A stretch of DNA of 64,000 nucleotides from Gaiellasilicea sp963850995 (GTDB lineage Bacteria; Actinomycetota; Thermoleophilia; Gaiellales; Gaiellaceae): positions 620,001 through 684,000 of the forward strand of contig CAWKNQ010000004.1 of assembly GCA_963850995.1 (NCBI GenBank). Reading direction: 5' to 3'. A model generated the notes under the pieces. It made no database searches, was not told the origin of the DNA, and saw only the letters and a program-made list of their open reading frames with translations. Below are positions 52,672-60,920 of this stretch, in pieces; position 1 is the stretch's first letter, and every line of letters starts with the position of its first letter. The position numbers were made by a program, and so were the translations under genes.

Positions 52672-53163
52672 ATGAAGCGAGGCATAGGAATCGCGATGGC
52701 GTTTCTGGTCGGGCTCATGGCGGTTGGTCTTGCGGTCGCCGGCATCAACGGAAATTGGAGCACGCACTCGAATGGCTCCATGGAGGTCCCGGTGCGCGAC
52801 ACCCAGGGCCAGGCGCAGGCGATCTTCCACCTGTCGAAGGACGGCGACGCGCTCGACTTCAAGTTGATCGCGTCGAACATCGTCGACGTCACGCAGTCGC
52901 ATATCCACTGTGGCCAGCCGGGCGTCAACGGCCCGATCGTGGTCTTCCTGTACGGGCTCGGGCCCACCGTCTCGCCGAACGGCGTGCTCTCGGAGGGGAC
53001 GATCACCGACGCGAACGTGATCGACCGGCCTGACTCCGCGGCCTGTCCGGGCGGGGTGGCAGACCTCGCGGACGTGATCGAGAAGATGAACAACGACGGT
53101 GCTTACGTGAACGTGCACACCGTCGTCTTCCCCGGCGGAGAGATCCGGGGCGACATCAAGTAG
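52672..53163 (+). CDS. Secreted CHRD-domain protein
   Basis: 163 residues from ATG 52672, after GAGGGAAG. Signal peptide (MKRGIGIAMAFLVGLMAVGL then AVAG), then a CHRD domain: GQAQAIFHLSKDGDALDFKL, VTQSHIHCGQPGVNGPIVVF and the closing VNVHTVVFPGGEIRGDIK. CHRD is a beta-barrel first named in chordin; bacterial members are exported and of unknown role. A second CHRD gene converges on it across a strong terminator. Confidence 0.87.
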   Translation: MKRGIGIAMAFLVGLMAVGLAVAGINGNWSTHSNGSMEVPVRDTQGQAQAIFHLSKDGDALDFKLIASNIVDVTQSHIHCGQPGVNGPIVVFLYGLGPTVSPNGVLSEGTITDANVIDRPDSAACPGGVADLADVIEKMNNDGAYVNVHTVVFPGGEIRGDIK

Positions 53164-53172
53164 AGGGAGAGG

Positions 53173-53222
53173 GATCCGAGTGGAAGAGCGGCGCCGCCTA
53201 GTGCGGCGCCGCTCCTCGGATC
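53173..53222. terminator. Bidirectional intrinsic terminator between two CHRD genes
   Basis: A perfect 12-bp stem (GAGCGGCGCCGC at 53186-53197, GCGGCGCCGCTC at 53203-53214, loop CTAGT) is extended by an outer perfect 8-bp stem (GATCCGAG 53173-53180, CTCGGATC 53215-53222) with a 5-nt bulge. It sits between convergent stops at 53163 and 53226. Confidence 0.85.
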
Positions 53223-53225
53223 GAG

Positions 53226-53822
53226 CTAGTCGTCGTCGTCCTTCTTGCGGTCGCCCTTGTCGCGGTCGCCGCCGCCACCCTTCTTGATCTGGGCGCGGAT
53301 CTCACCGCCGGGCCACTTGCTCGAGTGGACGTTCGCGTACGCGGCGCCGGCGCGCATCGCGGCGAGGATCTCGTTGAGTGCGCCGGGCTCGATGCCCTGG
53401 TTTGCAGGCGGGCTGTTCGGCCCGATCACTTCAGCCGCCGTGATGTCCCCCTCGACCGTGCCCCCAGGCGCCGGGCAGGTCGGCGTGCTGGCTGAAGGAG
53501 ATTGGTTCGTGGCGGTTTCGCAGAGCCAGAACGAGATGCCGCCGCTGAGCGCCCGCGCGCCGAAGTGGACGTGCGCCTGCGTGACGGTGCCCTCGAGCCC
53601 CGAGTACGTGAGCTTGTAGTGGAGCGAGGTGCCGTCGTCGTTGAGCCGCGCGGTGAACTCTCCGGTGCCGGCCGTCGACAGAGTGTTGGGGGTCTCCTCG
53701 TAGCCGGACAGCGCAACGTCTTTGAAGTTCTTGGAGCCGCCACCTGCGATGGCATACGAGGCGACGCCCAGGAGAGCGATCACGGTTCCCAGGACCAGGC
53801 CTCGCAGAGCGAGTTTCGACAT
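53226..53822 (-). CDS. Secreted CHRD-domain protein with charged tail
   Basis: 198 residues from ATG 53822, preceded by GGATGGAGGTTGG. Signal peptide (MSKLALRGLVLGTVIALLGV), CHRD domain (ALSGYEETPNTLSTAGTGEF, GTVTQAHVHFGARALSGGIS, AYANVHSSKWPGGEIRAQIK) and a low-complexity Gly/Lys/Asp C-terminus (KKGGGGDRDKGDRKKDDDD). Function unknown. Paralogous in fold to the converging gene at 52672, but its C-terminal tail is unique. Confidence 0.85.
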   Translation of the reverse strand: MSKLALRGLVLGTVIALLGVASYAIAGGGSKNFKDVALSGYEETPNTLSTAGTGEFTARLNDDGTSLHYKLTYSGLEGTVTQAHVHFGARALSGGISFWLCETATNQSPSASTPTCPAPGGTVEGDITAAEVIGPNSPPANQGIEPGALNEILAAMRAGAAYANVHSSKWPGGEIRAQIKKGGGGDRDKGDRKKDDDD

Positions 53823-53914
53823 TCCAACCTCCATCCTTTCGGTCGTGGTCGGACGGGCCCGGAGTCGGGCCGTCACCGGGTCCCTACGCAACTACCCGCC
53901 GGGCGGATTGCGAA

Positions 53915-54211
53915 TCAGGCGGCCGCGAGCTCTGGGAGATGTGGCGCGAGCATCGCCTCGATCTTCGGCGCGCTCGTGCGGCCGTCGAGTCGCGAGACCG
54001 CCCGCCGATCCTTGACGAGGACGAGGGTCGGTACGACCTCGACCCCGAAGCGCTCGGCGAGCTCGGGGCTCGCGTCGACGTCCACGCGCCGGATTCGCAG
54101 GCGCTGCCGTTCCTTGCGCGCGAGGTGGGCGAGCAGGCTCTCCATCCGGCGCGCGGGGCCGGAGCGCTCGGACCAGAAGAAGACGAGCAGGGGCCGATCG
54201 GCGTCGTTCAC
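53915..54211 (-). CDS. Thioredoxin-fold protein lacking the CxxC cysteines
   Basis: 98 residues from GTG 54211, chosen because GGGAGGAGAGA directly precedes it; ATG 54274 is an alternative. Thioredoxin pattern: LLVFFWSERSGPARRMESLL, RIRRVDVDASPELAERFGVE and VVPTLVLVKDRRAVSRLDGR. The W-C-G-P-C-K active site is replaced by W-S-E-R-S-G-P-A-R, so no dithiol chemistry is possible. cis-Pro (VVPT) is kept. Likely a binding or scaffold protein. Divergent from the membrane protein gene at 54295. Confidence 0.72.
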   Translation of the reverse strand: MNDADRPLLVFFWSERSGPARRMESLLAHLARKERQRLRIRRVDVDASPELAERFGVEVVPTLVLVKDRRAVSRLDGRTSAPKIEAMLAPHLPELAAA

Positions 54212-54294
54212 TCCTCTCTCCTCCCACGGCGATCGATACAGGACGGGTTGTTGTATGTCCGGAAAACAGTCCATCGAAACTAGACTCAGTCGCG

Positions 54295-54714
54295 ATGGGC
54301 GACTGGTACACGATCGGGCTCGCGCTGGGGCTCGGCACCGCGCTCGGGGTGCTCTTCGCGGGGCTGTTCTCGACCACGCGGGTCGGCCGCATCGCGGCGA
54401 TCGTGCTCGCCGGCGCTGCGGGAGGCGTCGTCGGCTGGTTGATCGAGGACTGGACCGAGATCGTCGCGGGTGTGATCGGCGGCCTGGTCGGCGCCGCGGC
54501 GGCCGCGGTCGTGGTCATGGGCGCGCGCCGGCGCGGCGGTACGCGTGGCGGGCTCGCGCTGATCGTCGCCGCTGTCTCCGCTGCGCTCGCCGCTTTGGCC
54601 TTCGTGCCCGTCGTCGGCTATCTCACCGCGGCGGCGGTGCCAGGTCTCGCTGCCCGGCTGCGGCGCACATCGGCCGAGAAGTACGCGGGCCTGCGCAGCC
54701 TTGCCAGGGACTGA
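54295..54714 (+). CDS. Small polytopic membrane protein
   Basis: 139 residues with about four hydrophobic segments rich in Gly and Ala (YTIGLALGLGTALGVLFAGL; IAAIVLAGAAGGVVGWLI; EIVAGVIGGLVGAAAAAVVV; ALIVAAVSAALAALAFVPVV) and a basic C-terminus LRRTSAEKYAGLRSLARD. No family recognised. Its end overlaps the TTG start of the phosphodiesterase by 14 bp. Confidence 0.65.
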   Translation: MGDWYTIGLALGLGTALGVLFAGLFSTTRVGRIAAIVLAGAAGGVVGWLIEDWTEIVAGVIGGLVGAAAAAVVVMGARRRGGTRGGLALIVAAVSAALAALAFVPVVGYLTAAAVPGLAARLRRTSAEKYAGLRSLARD

Positions 54715-56026
54715 CCGCACGAAGCTGATCCTCGTGATCATCGACGGTCTGACGCCGGCGATGTTCGAGGACGCGGTCGAGCGCCGTGTCGCCCCCTCGC
54801 TGGCGTTCCTCGCCGAGCACGGCCGCTACCGCCGCGCCGTCTCGACGTTCCCATCGCTGACGCCCGTCTGTCTCTCGTCGCTCGCGACCGGCGCGCACCC
54901 CGACGTCCACGAGATTCCGCACCTGGTCTGGTATCACCGCGAGGAGCGGCGACTGGTCGAGTACGGCTCCTCGTTCGGCGCGATCCGCGCGGCGGGCACG
55001 AGGCAGGCGCTCGTCGACACGATCTACGGGCTCAACGACAGCCACCTCGGCGCGGGCGCCGTCACGGTGTACGAGGCGCTCGAGGATGCCGGGCTGACGG
55101 CCGCAGCGGTGAACGTCACCTGCTACCGCGGTCGGGTCGCGCACCGGCCCACGGTTCCGTTCCTGACCCGGCCCGCCCACGGCCCGAGTCGTTTCTTCTT
55201 TTACAACCTGTTCGAGTCAGACGTGACCGGGGCGCCGCTTGCCGTGCGCAACCGGCAGCGCGGCACAATCGACGCCTACGCCACGGCGGTCGGCCGCTGG
55301 CTCGTGACGCGTGACGGGTTCGACTTCCTCGTCTACTACCTCTCCGACTACGACTTCGCCTCGCACGCGTTCGGGCCGGATGCCGCTCACGACGCGCTCG
55401 CGCGCTGCGACGAGGCTGTCGGCGCGCTGATCGAGGCGGCCGGTGGACCGGAGGAGTTCCTCGAGCGCTACGCGGTGATCCTCTGCTCCGACCACGGACA
55501 GACACCGGTAAGCGAGGTCGCGCGCCTCCAGGACACGTTTCCAGAGGCGATGGTGACGGCCTCGAACCGGGCCGCGATGGTCTATGCCGACGGTGACCCT
55601 GCCGAGCTGGGGAGACGGCTCGACGGGCACGACGCGGTCGAGGTGGTGCTCTGGCGGGAGGGCGTCGAGGCGGTCGCGCGCCGCGAGGGCGTCGAGCTCC
55701 GATTCACGCCGTCAGGGGGGAGCGGCGACGGTGCGATCCTCGACTATCCGCACGGCCGCGAGCGCGCCTGGGCCGCGCTCGCGAACCCGAATGCCGGCGA
55801 GCTGCTCGTGTCTGCGGCGCCCGGCTGGGAGTTCGTCGACCTCGCCGGCCGCCATCACGCCGGCGGAGGCTCGCATGGATCGCTTGCCGCCGGCGACTCC
55901 GAGGTACCGATGCTGACCGTCGGGCTCGACGTGCTGCCGGGCTCGATCACGGACGTGATGGCGGCGGTGCTCGAGCACTTCGCCGTCGCGCCGCCGGCGT
56001 ACGTCCGCCCGCTCGCCCGCACATGA
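54701..56026 (+). CDS. Type I phosphodiesterase / nucleotide pyrophosphatase (alkaline phosphatase superfamily)
   Basis: 441 residues from TTG 54701. Metal and nucleophile sites of the family: LILVIIDGLTPAMFEDAV (Asp), STFPSLTPVCLSSLATGAHP (Thr/Ser nucleophile), YYLSDYDFASHAFGPDAAHD, ILCSDHGQTPVSE and GGGSHGSLAAGDSEVPML. Probably cytosolic: no signal peptide. It hydrolyses a phosphodiester or acts on lipid/nucleotide substrates that cannot be named. Overlaps pcm by 4 bp (ATGA). Confidence 0.83.
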   Translation: MPGTDRTKLILVIIDGLTPAMFEDAVERRVAPSLAFLAEHGRYRRAVSTFPSLTPVCLSSLATGAHPDVHEIPHLVWYHREERRLVEYGSSFGAIRAAGTRQALVDTIYGLNDSHLGAGAVTVYEALEDAGLTAAAVNVTCYRGRVAHRPTVPFLTRPAHGPSRFFFYNLFESDVTGAPLAVRNRQRGTIDAYATAVGRWLVTRDGFDFLVYYLSDYDFASHAFGPDAAHDALARCDEAVGALIEAAGGPEEFLERYAVILCSDHGQTPVSEVARLQDTFPEAMVTASNRAAMVYADGDPAELGRRLDGHDAVEVVLWREGVEAVARREGVELRFTPSGGSGDGAILDYPHGRERAWAALANPNAGELLVSAAPGWEFVDLAGRHHAGGGSHGSLAAGDSEVPMLTVGLDVLPGSITDVMAAVLEHFAVAPPAYVRPLART

Positions 56027-56661
56027 ACGGCAAAGAGCTCGCCGAGCGCCTGCACCGGCGTGGGATCGGCGACGAGCGCGTCCTCGCTGCGATCGCGCGC
56101 GTGCCGAGAGAGCTCTTCATCCCCGAGGAGGGCCGTCGACGCGCCTACGACGACCGCGCTCTGCCGATCGGGCACGGCCAGACGATCTCGCAGCCGTTCA
56201 TGGTCGCGATCATCTGTGCGTCGCTCGAGCTCATAGGCGGCGAGCGCGTGCTCGACGTCGGCACCGGCTCGGGATACCAGGCTGCCGTGCTCGCCGAGCT
56301 GGCGGCGGACATCGTCACGATCGAACGCCTGCCCGAGCTGGCCCAGCAGGCGCGGAAGACGCTGGCCGAAGCGGGCTACGAGCGGGTCGAGGTCCGCGTC
56401 GGCGACGGCACGCTCGGCGTGCCCGACCGGGCGCCCTTCGACGGGATCGCGGTCGCCGCGGCCGCACCGGCGATCCCGCGCGCGCTCTACGCCCAGCTCG
56501 TGCCGGGCGGGCGCCTCGTCGTCCCGGTCGGGAGCCGGTTCGACCAGCGGCTGGAGACGGTCGTGCGCGGGGCACACGGGCCCGAGATCAGGAGCTCCGT
56601 GCCCTGCCGGTTCGTCCCTCTGCTCGGCTCGGAGGGGTTCGCCGACGATCCGTTCCAGTAG
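56023..56661 (+). CDS. pcm: Protein-L-isoaspartate O-methyltransferase
   Basis: 212 residues from ATG 56023. Pcm landmarks: VPRELFIPEEGRRRAYDDRA, LPIGHGQTISQPFMVAIICA, the SAM motif GGERVLDVGTGSGYQAAVLA, IERLPELAQQARKTL, GDGTLGVPDRAPFDGIAVAA and LVPGGRLVVPVG. It methylates isoaspartyl residues for repair of aged proteins. Standard length. Confidence 0.95.
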   Translation: MNGKELAERLHRRGIGDERVLAAIARVPRELFIPEEGRRRAYDDRALPIGHGQTISQPFMVAIICASLELIGGERVLDVGTGSGYQAAVLAELAADIVTIERLPELAQQARKTLAEAGYERVEVRVGDGTLGVPDRAPFDGIAVAAAAPAIPRALYAQLVPGGRLVVPVGSRFDQRLETVVRGAHGPEIRSSVPCRFVPLLGSEGFADDPFQ

Positions 56662-56708
56662 CCGGTCGGTCCTGCCGTTCGCGGCCGCTGCTAGCTTCCT
56701 CCGCGTCG

Positions 56709-57155
56709 ATGCAGCGCTCTCCCGCTCTCCGCGCCTCGGGCGCGCTCGCCCGCACGCGGGGGGCGCTCTCCCGGCCCCACAACTGGCTCCAGCTGGCCCG
56801 GTTCTGCGCCGTCGGGGCGAGCGGCTACGTCGTCAACCTCGTGGTCTTCACGCTGCTCCTCCACGGCGCGGGCGTGCACTACCTCCTCGCGGCGACGCTG
56901 TCCTTCCTCGTCGCCGTGACGAACAACTACACCTGGAACCGGCTCTGGACGTTCCGCGGCCAGCGCGGCCACGTCGGCTACCAGGGCCTGCGCTTCCTCG
57001 TCGTCTCGACGCTCTCGCTCTGCGCGAACCTGGTGCTCCTGGCGCTGCTCGTCCGGCTCGGCCTGGCGGAGGTGCTCGCGCAGGCGATCGCGATCGTGCT
57101 CGTGACCCCGTTGAACTTCGTGGGAAACAAGCTCTGGTCCTTCGGGCGGCGCTAG
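56709..57155 (+). CDS. GtrA-family membrane protein
   Basis: 148 residues with four transmembrane helices: QLARFCAVGASGYVVNLVVF, YLLAATLSFLVAVTNNYTWN, LRFLVVSTLSLCANLVLLAL, LAQAIAIVLVTPLNFVGNKL. The FCAVGASGY start, NYxWNRxWTF and NFxGNKxWxF match GtrA proteins, which assist flipping of polyprenyl-linked sugars. The downstream GT87-like genes fit a cell-surface glycan role. Confidence 0.9.
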   Translation: MQRSPALRASGALARTRGALSRPHNWLQLARFCAVGASGYVVNLVVFTLLLHGAGVHYLLAATLSFLVAVTNNYTWNRLWTFRGQRGHVGYQGLRFLVVSTLSLCANLVLLALLVRLGLAEVLAQAIAIVLVTPLNFVGNKLWSFGRR

Positions 57156-57205
57156 CAGCGTTCGCAGCGTTCGCCGCGCTCCTGCTCGCGGCTCCTGCTG
57201 GGGCG

Positions 57206-58831
57206 GTGACTGCTCCCGGCGCCGCCGACGAGCCGCAGCTGACGGAGGAGCGCGCGATCGAGATCCTGCTCGGCTTCCCGAAGGTCGCGGACTGGCTCGA
57301 GCGGTACCCGGCCGACCCGCAGACCGACGCCGAGTACCGGAAGGCGACGGACGAGTGGGTCGTCAAGGCGTGGTCGGGGAAGGCGGGCCAGATCGCGCTC
57401 GGGAAGGTGAACGACGACTCGGGCATCGTCCAGGAAGCGTGGACGGGGCCGCAGGTCGCCTGGACGATGGCGCGCGGCGGCGCCGGTGCCTTCGGGGGCA
57501 AGACGATCAACGAGGTATGGGTCTGGCTCGGCTTCTGCGCCTTGTTCTTCGCCGGGCTCGCGAACGTGCGCCGCCCGATCTCGCTCCGCAACCTCGATCT
57601 GCTCGCCCTGCTCTCGTTCTCGATCTCGCTCCGCCTCTTCAACGAGGGCGAGATCTTCTGGAGCGCTCCACTCGCCTACCCACCGCTGCTCTATCTGCTC
57701 GCGCGCTGCGTCTGGATCGCGCGCAGCAACCGGCCGCCGCGCGCCTCGCGGCCGGTCTGGCCGGTCTGGCTCCTTGCGGCCGCCGCGGTTTTCCTGCTCG
57801 GCTTCCGGGTCGGGCTGAACGTCGAGGCGCAGCGGAGCGTGATCGACGTCGGCTTCGCCGGCGTGGTCGGCGCGCACCGGATCGCGAACGGCGAGATGCC
57901 GTACGGCCACATGCCGGTGCAGGAAAACCAGACGCCGTGCGGCCCGGCCGACGCGGAGGGCGAGATCCGCGAGCGGATCCAGACGAACGGCCGTTGCGAG
58001 ACCTCGAACGCGCGCGGTGACACGTACGGCCCCGTCTCGTACCTCGCTTACCTGCCCGGCTACGCCGTCTTCGGCTGGACCGGACGCTGGGACGAGCTCT
58101 GGGCCGCGCACGCGACGGCGCTTCTCTTCGACTTGATCTGTGTCGCCGGGCTGGCGCTCGTCGGCAGGCGGTTCGGCGGCACCCGGCTGGCGGCGACGCT
58201 CGCGTTTGCGTGGGCCGCGTACCCGTTCACGCTCTATGCGTCGAACTCGAATACGAACGACGCGATCATGCCGGCGTTCCTGATCTGGGGCTTCTGGCTC
58301 GCCTCGTCCGCCTGGGCACGCGGTGCCGCGGTCGCCCTCGCGGGCTGGACGAAGTTCGCCGCGCTGCTGCTGGCGCCCCTCTGGCTCTCGTATCCGTCCG
58401 GCTGGCGCGTCCCGTCGCGCCGCTTCGCGCTGGGCTTCGCCGGCGCAACGCTCGCGGCCTTCCTTGTCCTGTTGCTCGAACCGGATCCGCTCCACGCGGC
58501 GCGCGTCTTTGCCGAGCGCACGTTCGGCTTCCAACTCGACCGCGAGTCGCCGTTCTCGATCTGGGGCTGGGGCCAGTACCACGCCGCGGGGGTGCCGGAC
58601 CTGCACCTCGTTCAGCAGGTCTTGCAGGTGCTCCTGGTCGGAGGCGCGCTCCTGGTCGCGTTCGTGCCTCGCCGGAAGTCGATCCTGCAGCTCGCGGCGC
58701 TGACAGCGGCGGTGCTGCTCGGTTTCGAGCTCGTGCTGACGCACTGGTTCTACCTCTACATCCCCTGGTTCTTCCCGTTCGTGGCGTTCGCCCTGCTCTA
58801 CCGACGTGATCGCGCCGCGCCGGTTCACTGA
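57206..58831 (+). CDS. GT87-like polyprenol-dependent membrane glycosyltransferase with periplasmic N-terminal domain
   Basis: At least 541 residues. GTG 57206 is the first standard start, but the frame upstream encodes a signal-like stretch (LRAALAAFAAFAALLLAAPA), so translation may begin at a non-standard codon near 57134 or a base is missing. After a soluble region (ILLGFPKVADWLERYPADPQ) come about ten hydrophobic helices, including ANGEMPYGHMPVQENQTPCG loops and FAWAAYPFTLYASNSNTNDA, typical of DUF2029/GT87 enzymes. Its 3' end overlaps the next gene of the same type by 26 bp. Confidence 0.72.
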   Translation: MTAPGAADEPQLTEERAIEILLGFPKVADWLERYPADPQTDAEYRKATDEWVVKAWSGKAGQIALGKVNDDSGIVQEAWTGPQVAWTMARGGAGAFGGKTINEVWVWLGFCALFFAGLANVRRPISLRNLDLLALLSFSISLRLFNEGEIFWSAPLAYPPLLYLLARCVWIARSNRPPRASRPVWPVWLLAAAAVFLLGFRVGLNVEAQRSVIDVGFAGVVGAHRIANGEMPYGHMPVQENQTPCGPADAEGEIRERIQTNGRCETSNARGDTYGPVSYLAYLPGYAVFGWTGRWDELWAAHATALLFDLICVAGLALVGRRFGGTRLAATLAFAWAAYPFTLYASNSNTNDAIMPAFLIWGFWLASSAWARGAAVALAGWTKFAALLLAPLWLSYPSGWRVPSRRFALGFAGATLAAFLVLLLEPDPLHAARVFAERTFGFQLDRESPFSIWGWGQYHAAGVPDLHLVQQVLQVLLVGGALLVAFVPRRKSILQLAALTAAVLLGFELVLTHWFYLYIPWFFPFVAFALLYRRDRAAPVH

Positions 58832-60011
58832 GCTCGCCGCGGTCGCTGCGGCGGCGCTCTTCCTGGGCGGTTGGGGTGTCCTGCACACGGCCTGGTACGA
58901 CGACGGCGAGATCGTCGACATCCCGGTCTACGAGCGGTACGGGAGCGCGATCGAGGACGGGGCCGTGCCCTACCGCGACATCCGTCCCGAGTATCCGCCC
59001 GGCGCGCTGCCGGCCTTCGTGTTGCCGGCGCTCCTCACCGACGACCTGGAGGGCTACCGCGAGCATTTCGAATGGCTGATGGCGGCGTGCGGGCTTGCGC
59101 TCGTCTTGCTCACGGCCGTGGCTCTCCGCGGCCTCGGCGCGACCCGGCGGCGGACGATCGCCGTGCTCGCGCTGACCGCCGTCTTCCCACTGCTACTCGG
59201 CTCGGTCGTCCTGACGCGCTTCGACCTCCTGCCCGCGGCGCTCGTCGCAGGCGCGCTCGCGGCGCTCGTGCACCAACGTCATCGCCTCGGCCTGGGGCTG
59301 CTCGGAGCGGCAATCGCGGTGAAGCTCTATCCGGCCGTGCTCGTCCCGCTCGCCGTTGCGTATGTCTGGCGTCGCCGCGGCCGGCGAGAGGCGCTCGTCG
59401 GGCTGGGCGTGCTCGCCGCCGTCGTCGCGGTTGCCGTCCTCCCCTTCCTCGCCGTCGCCCCCGGCGGCCTCGCGGACAGCGTCGGCCACCAGCTCTCCCG
59501 GCCGCTCCAGATCGAGAGCCTCGGCTCGGGGCTCTACCTGGGGGCACATCACCTGGTCGGGCTCGACGTCGAGATGCGCTCCGGCCACGGCTCTCAGAAC
59601 CTGCACGCGACCGGGACGGGAGTGGCCGCCGTCCTGCTCACGCTGGCCCAGCTCGCCGCGCTCGCCTGGATCTGGCTCCGGCGTCCAGGAGAGCCCGAGG
59701 AGCTCGTTCGCTGGAGCGCGGCCGCGCTCGTTGCCTTCGTCGCGCTCGGGAAGGTGCTCTCGCCCCAGTTTCTCGTCTGGCTGGTGCCGGCCGTGCCGCT
59801 CGTCGCGGGGCGGCGGGGCATCAGAGCCTCGGCTCTCCTCTGCGGCGCGCTCGTCGTCACGCAGCTCTGGTTCCCGTCCCGCTACTGGGACCTGGCGCGC
59901 GAGCTCGAGCTCCTGCCCTCGCTGCTCGTGCTCGCCCGCGACCTCGTGCTCGTGGCGTTGCTCGTCGTGTTGCTCAGGGATAGGGAACGCGCACCGGCTC
60001 GATCGCCGTAG
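58806..60011 (+). CDS. GT87/DUF2029-like membrane glycosyltransferase
   Basis: 401 residues from GTG 58806 with about ten hydrophobic segments. Family-like loop after helix 1: DIPVYERYGSAIEDGAVPYR, DIRPEYPPGALPAFVLPALL (Asp/Glu and PEYPPG), then ALAALVHQRHRLGLGLLGAA with AVKLYPAVLVPLA. GT87 enzymes use polyprenyl-phosphate sugars outside the membrane. Together with GtrA and the upstream homologue it suggests an arabinan/mannan-like or lipoglycan pathway. Its end overlaps the converging ymdB by 38 bp. Confidence 0.77.
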   Translation: MIAPRRFTELAAVAAAALFLGGWGVLHTAWYDDGEIVDIPVYERYGSAIEDGAVPYRDIRPEYPPGALPAFVLPALLTDDLEGYREHFEWLMAACGLALVLLTAVALRGLGATRRRTIAVLALTAVFPLLLGSVVLTRFDLLPAALVAGALAALVHQRHRLGLGLLGAAIAVKLYPAVLVPLAVAYVWRRRGRREALVGLGVLAAVVAVAVLPFLAVAPGGLADSVGHQLSRPLQIESLGSGLYLGAHHLVGLDVEMRSGHGSQNLHATGTGVAAVLLTLAQLAALAWIWLRRPGEPEELVRWSAAALVAFVALGKVLSPQFLVWLVPAVPLVAGRRGIRASALLCGALVVTQLWFPSRYWDLARELELLPSLLVLARDLVLVALLVVLLRDRERAPARSP

Positions 60012-60753
60012 CGCGTCCTGCGGCGTCGCACTCGACGAGCGCGCCCTCGATCCGGACGCCGCCCTCGGCCGTCTCGAAGCGCACGGGCATCCCGGTGCGC
60101 ATCCGGTGGATCGCCTGGTCCGCCTTGACCCCGATCACGGAGTCGTGCGGCCCTGTCATGCCGACGTCCGTGATCGCCGCCGTGCCGCCGGGCAGGACGC
60201 GCGCGTCGGAGGTCTGCACGTGGGTGTGCGTGCCCAGCACGGCGGTCACGCGCCCGTCGAGCCAGCGCGCGAGGGCCACCTTCTCGCTCGTCGCCTCCGC
60301 GTGGACGTCGACGACGATCACGGCCGCCCGGCTTCGCGCCTCCTCGACGAGCGCGTCGACGAGCTCGAACATCGAGACGGCCGGCTCGAGGAACAGCGAG
60401 CCGAGCACGTTCAGCACGGCCACCGGCGTTCCGTCGTCTGCGTCCGCGACGGTCAGGCCGCGGCCCGGCGCCGAGGCGGAGAAGTTCGCGGGCCTGATCA
60501 CGCGCTCCGATCCGGCGAGGTACGCGTCGATGCCGGCGCGCCGCCAGGTGTGGTTGCCGAGCGTGATCACGTCTGCACCCGCGGCCAGCAGGCGACCGGC
60601 CAGCTTCGGCGTGATTCCGAGCCCGTCCGCGGCGTTCTCGCCGTTGAGGACGCAGAACGAGGCGCCGAGCTCCTCACGCAACGGCCGGAGGCGGTCCTCG
60701 ACGGCCCGTCTTCCGGGCGCGCCGACGACGTCGCCGATGAAGAGGAGCTTCAG
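59974..60753 (-). CDS. ymdB: YmdB-family metallophosphoesterase
   Basis: 259 residues if translation starts at CTG 60753, which gives LKLLFIGDVVGAPGRRAVED, precisely where homologues begin MKLLFIGDVVG. No ATG or GTG is better placed; GTG 60816 would add residues read from the inverted-repeat element. Metal motifs: GDVVG, LNGENAADG, TLGNHTWRR, IVVDVHAEATSEK, VLGTHTHVQTSD, DVGMTGPHDSVIG. YmdB hydrolyses 2',3'-cyclic nucleotides (and cAMP) and affects biofilm decisions in Bacillus. It shares the region with the M23-like gene upstream. Confidence 0.88.
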   Translation of the reverse strand: MKLLFIGDVVGAPGRRAVEDRLRPLREELGASFCVLNGENAADGLGITPKLAGRLLAAGADVITLGNHTWRRAGIDAYLAGSERVIRPANFSASAPGRGLTVADADDGTPVAVLNVLGSLFLEPAVSMFELVDALVEEARSRAAVIVVDVHAEATSEKVALARWLDGRVTAVLGTHTHVQTSDARVLPGGTAAITDVGMTGPHDSVIGVKADQAIHRMRTGMPVRFETAEGGVRIEGALVECDAAGRATAIEPVRVPYP

Positions 60754-60920
60754 TAGATGGTTGATCGGTGATTGGCGTGCTCGCGGGGGCGATCCAGACC
60801 AAGCCGGGGGCCGCACTCGGCCGCAGCCAAGGCTGGTTGCCTTGGCAAGGCCGAGGGTGGTTCCCGGCGCCGTGTCTGGGTCGTCAGCCGCGAGTGCGGC
60901 GATTGCCGGTCAACCATCTA
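60754..60920. repeat. 167-bp imperfect inverted-repeat element between M23-like gene and ymdB
   Basis: The ends are perfect 11-bp inverted repeats (TAGATGGTTGA 60754-60764; TCAACCATCTA 60910-60920). Complementarity continues inward for about 60 bp per arm: the left arm (TCGGTGATTGGCGTGCTCGC) pairs with most of GCGAGTGCGGCGATTGCCGG, and GATCCAGAC with GTCTGGGTC. The centre has small palindromes (GCCTT-GCC-AAGGC). It touches the ymdB CTG on one side and overlaps the M23-like TAG on the other. It could be a MITE-like insertion or a structured RNA. Confidence 0.6.

Noticed and set aside
60754..60920. c-di-AMP (ydaO-type) riboswitch next to the M23-like gene
   Set aside because: The element is downstream, not upstream, of the M23-like gene, and I could not find the conserved ydaO core; it is better described as an inverted repeat.
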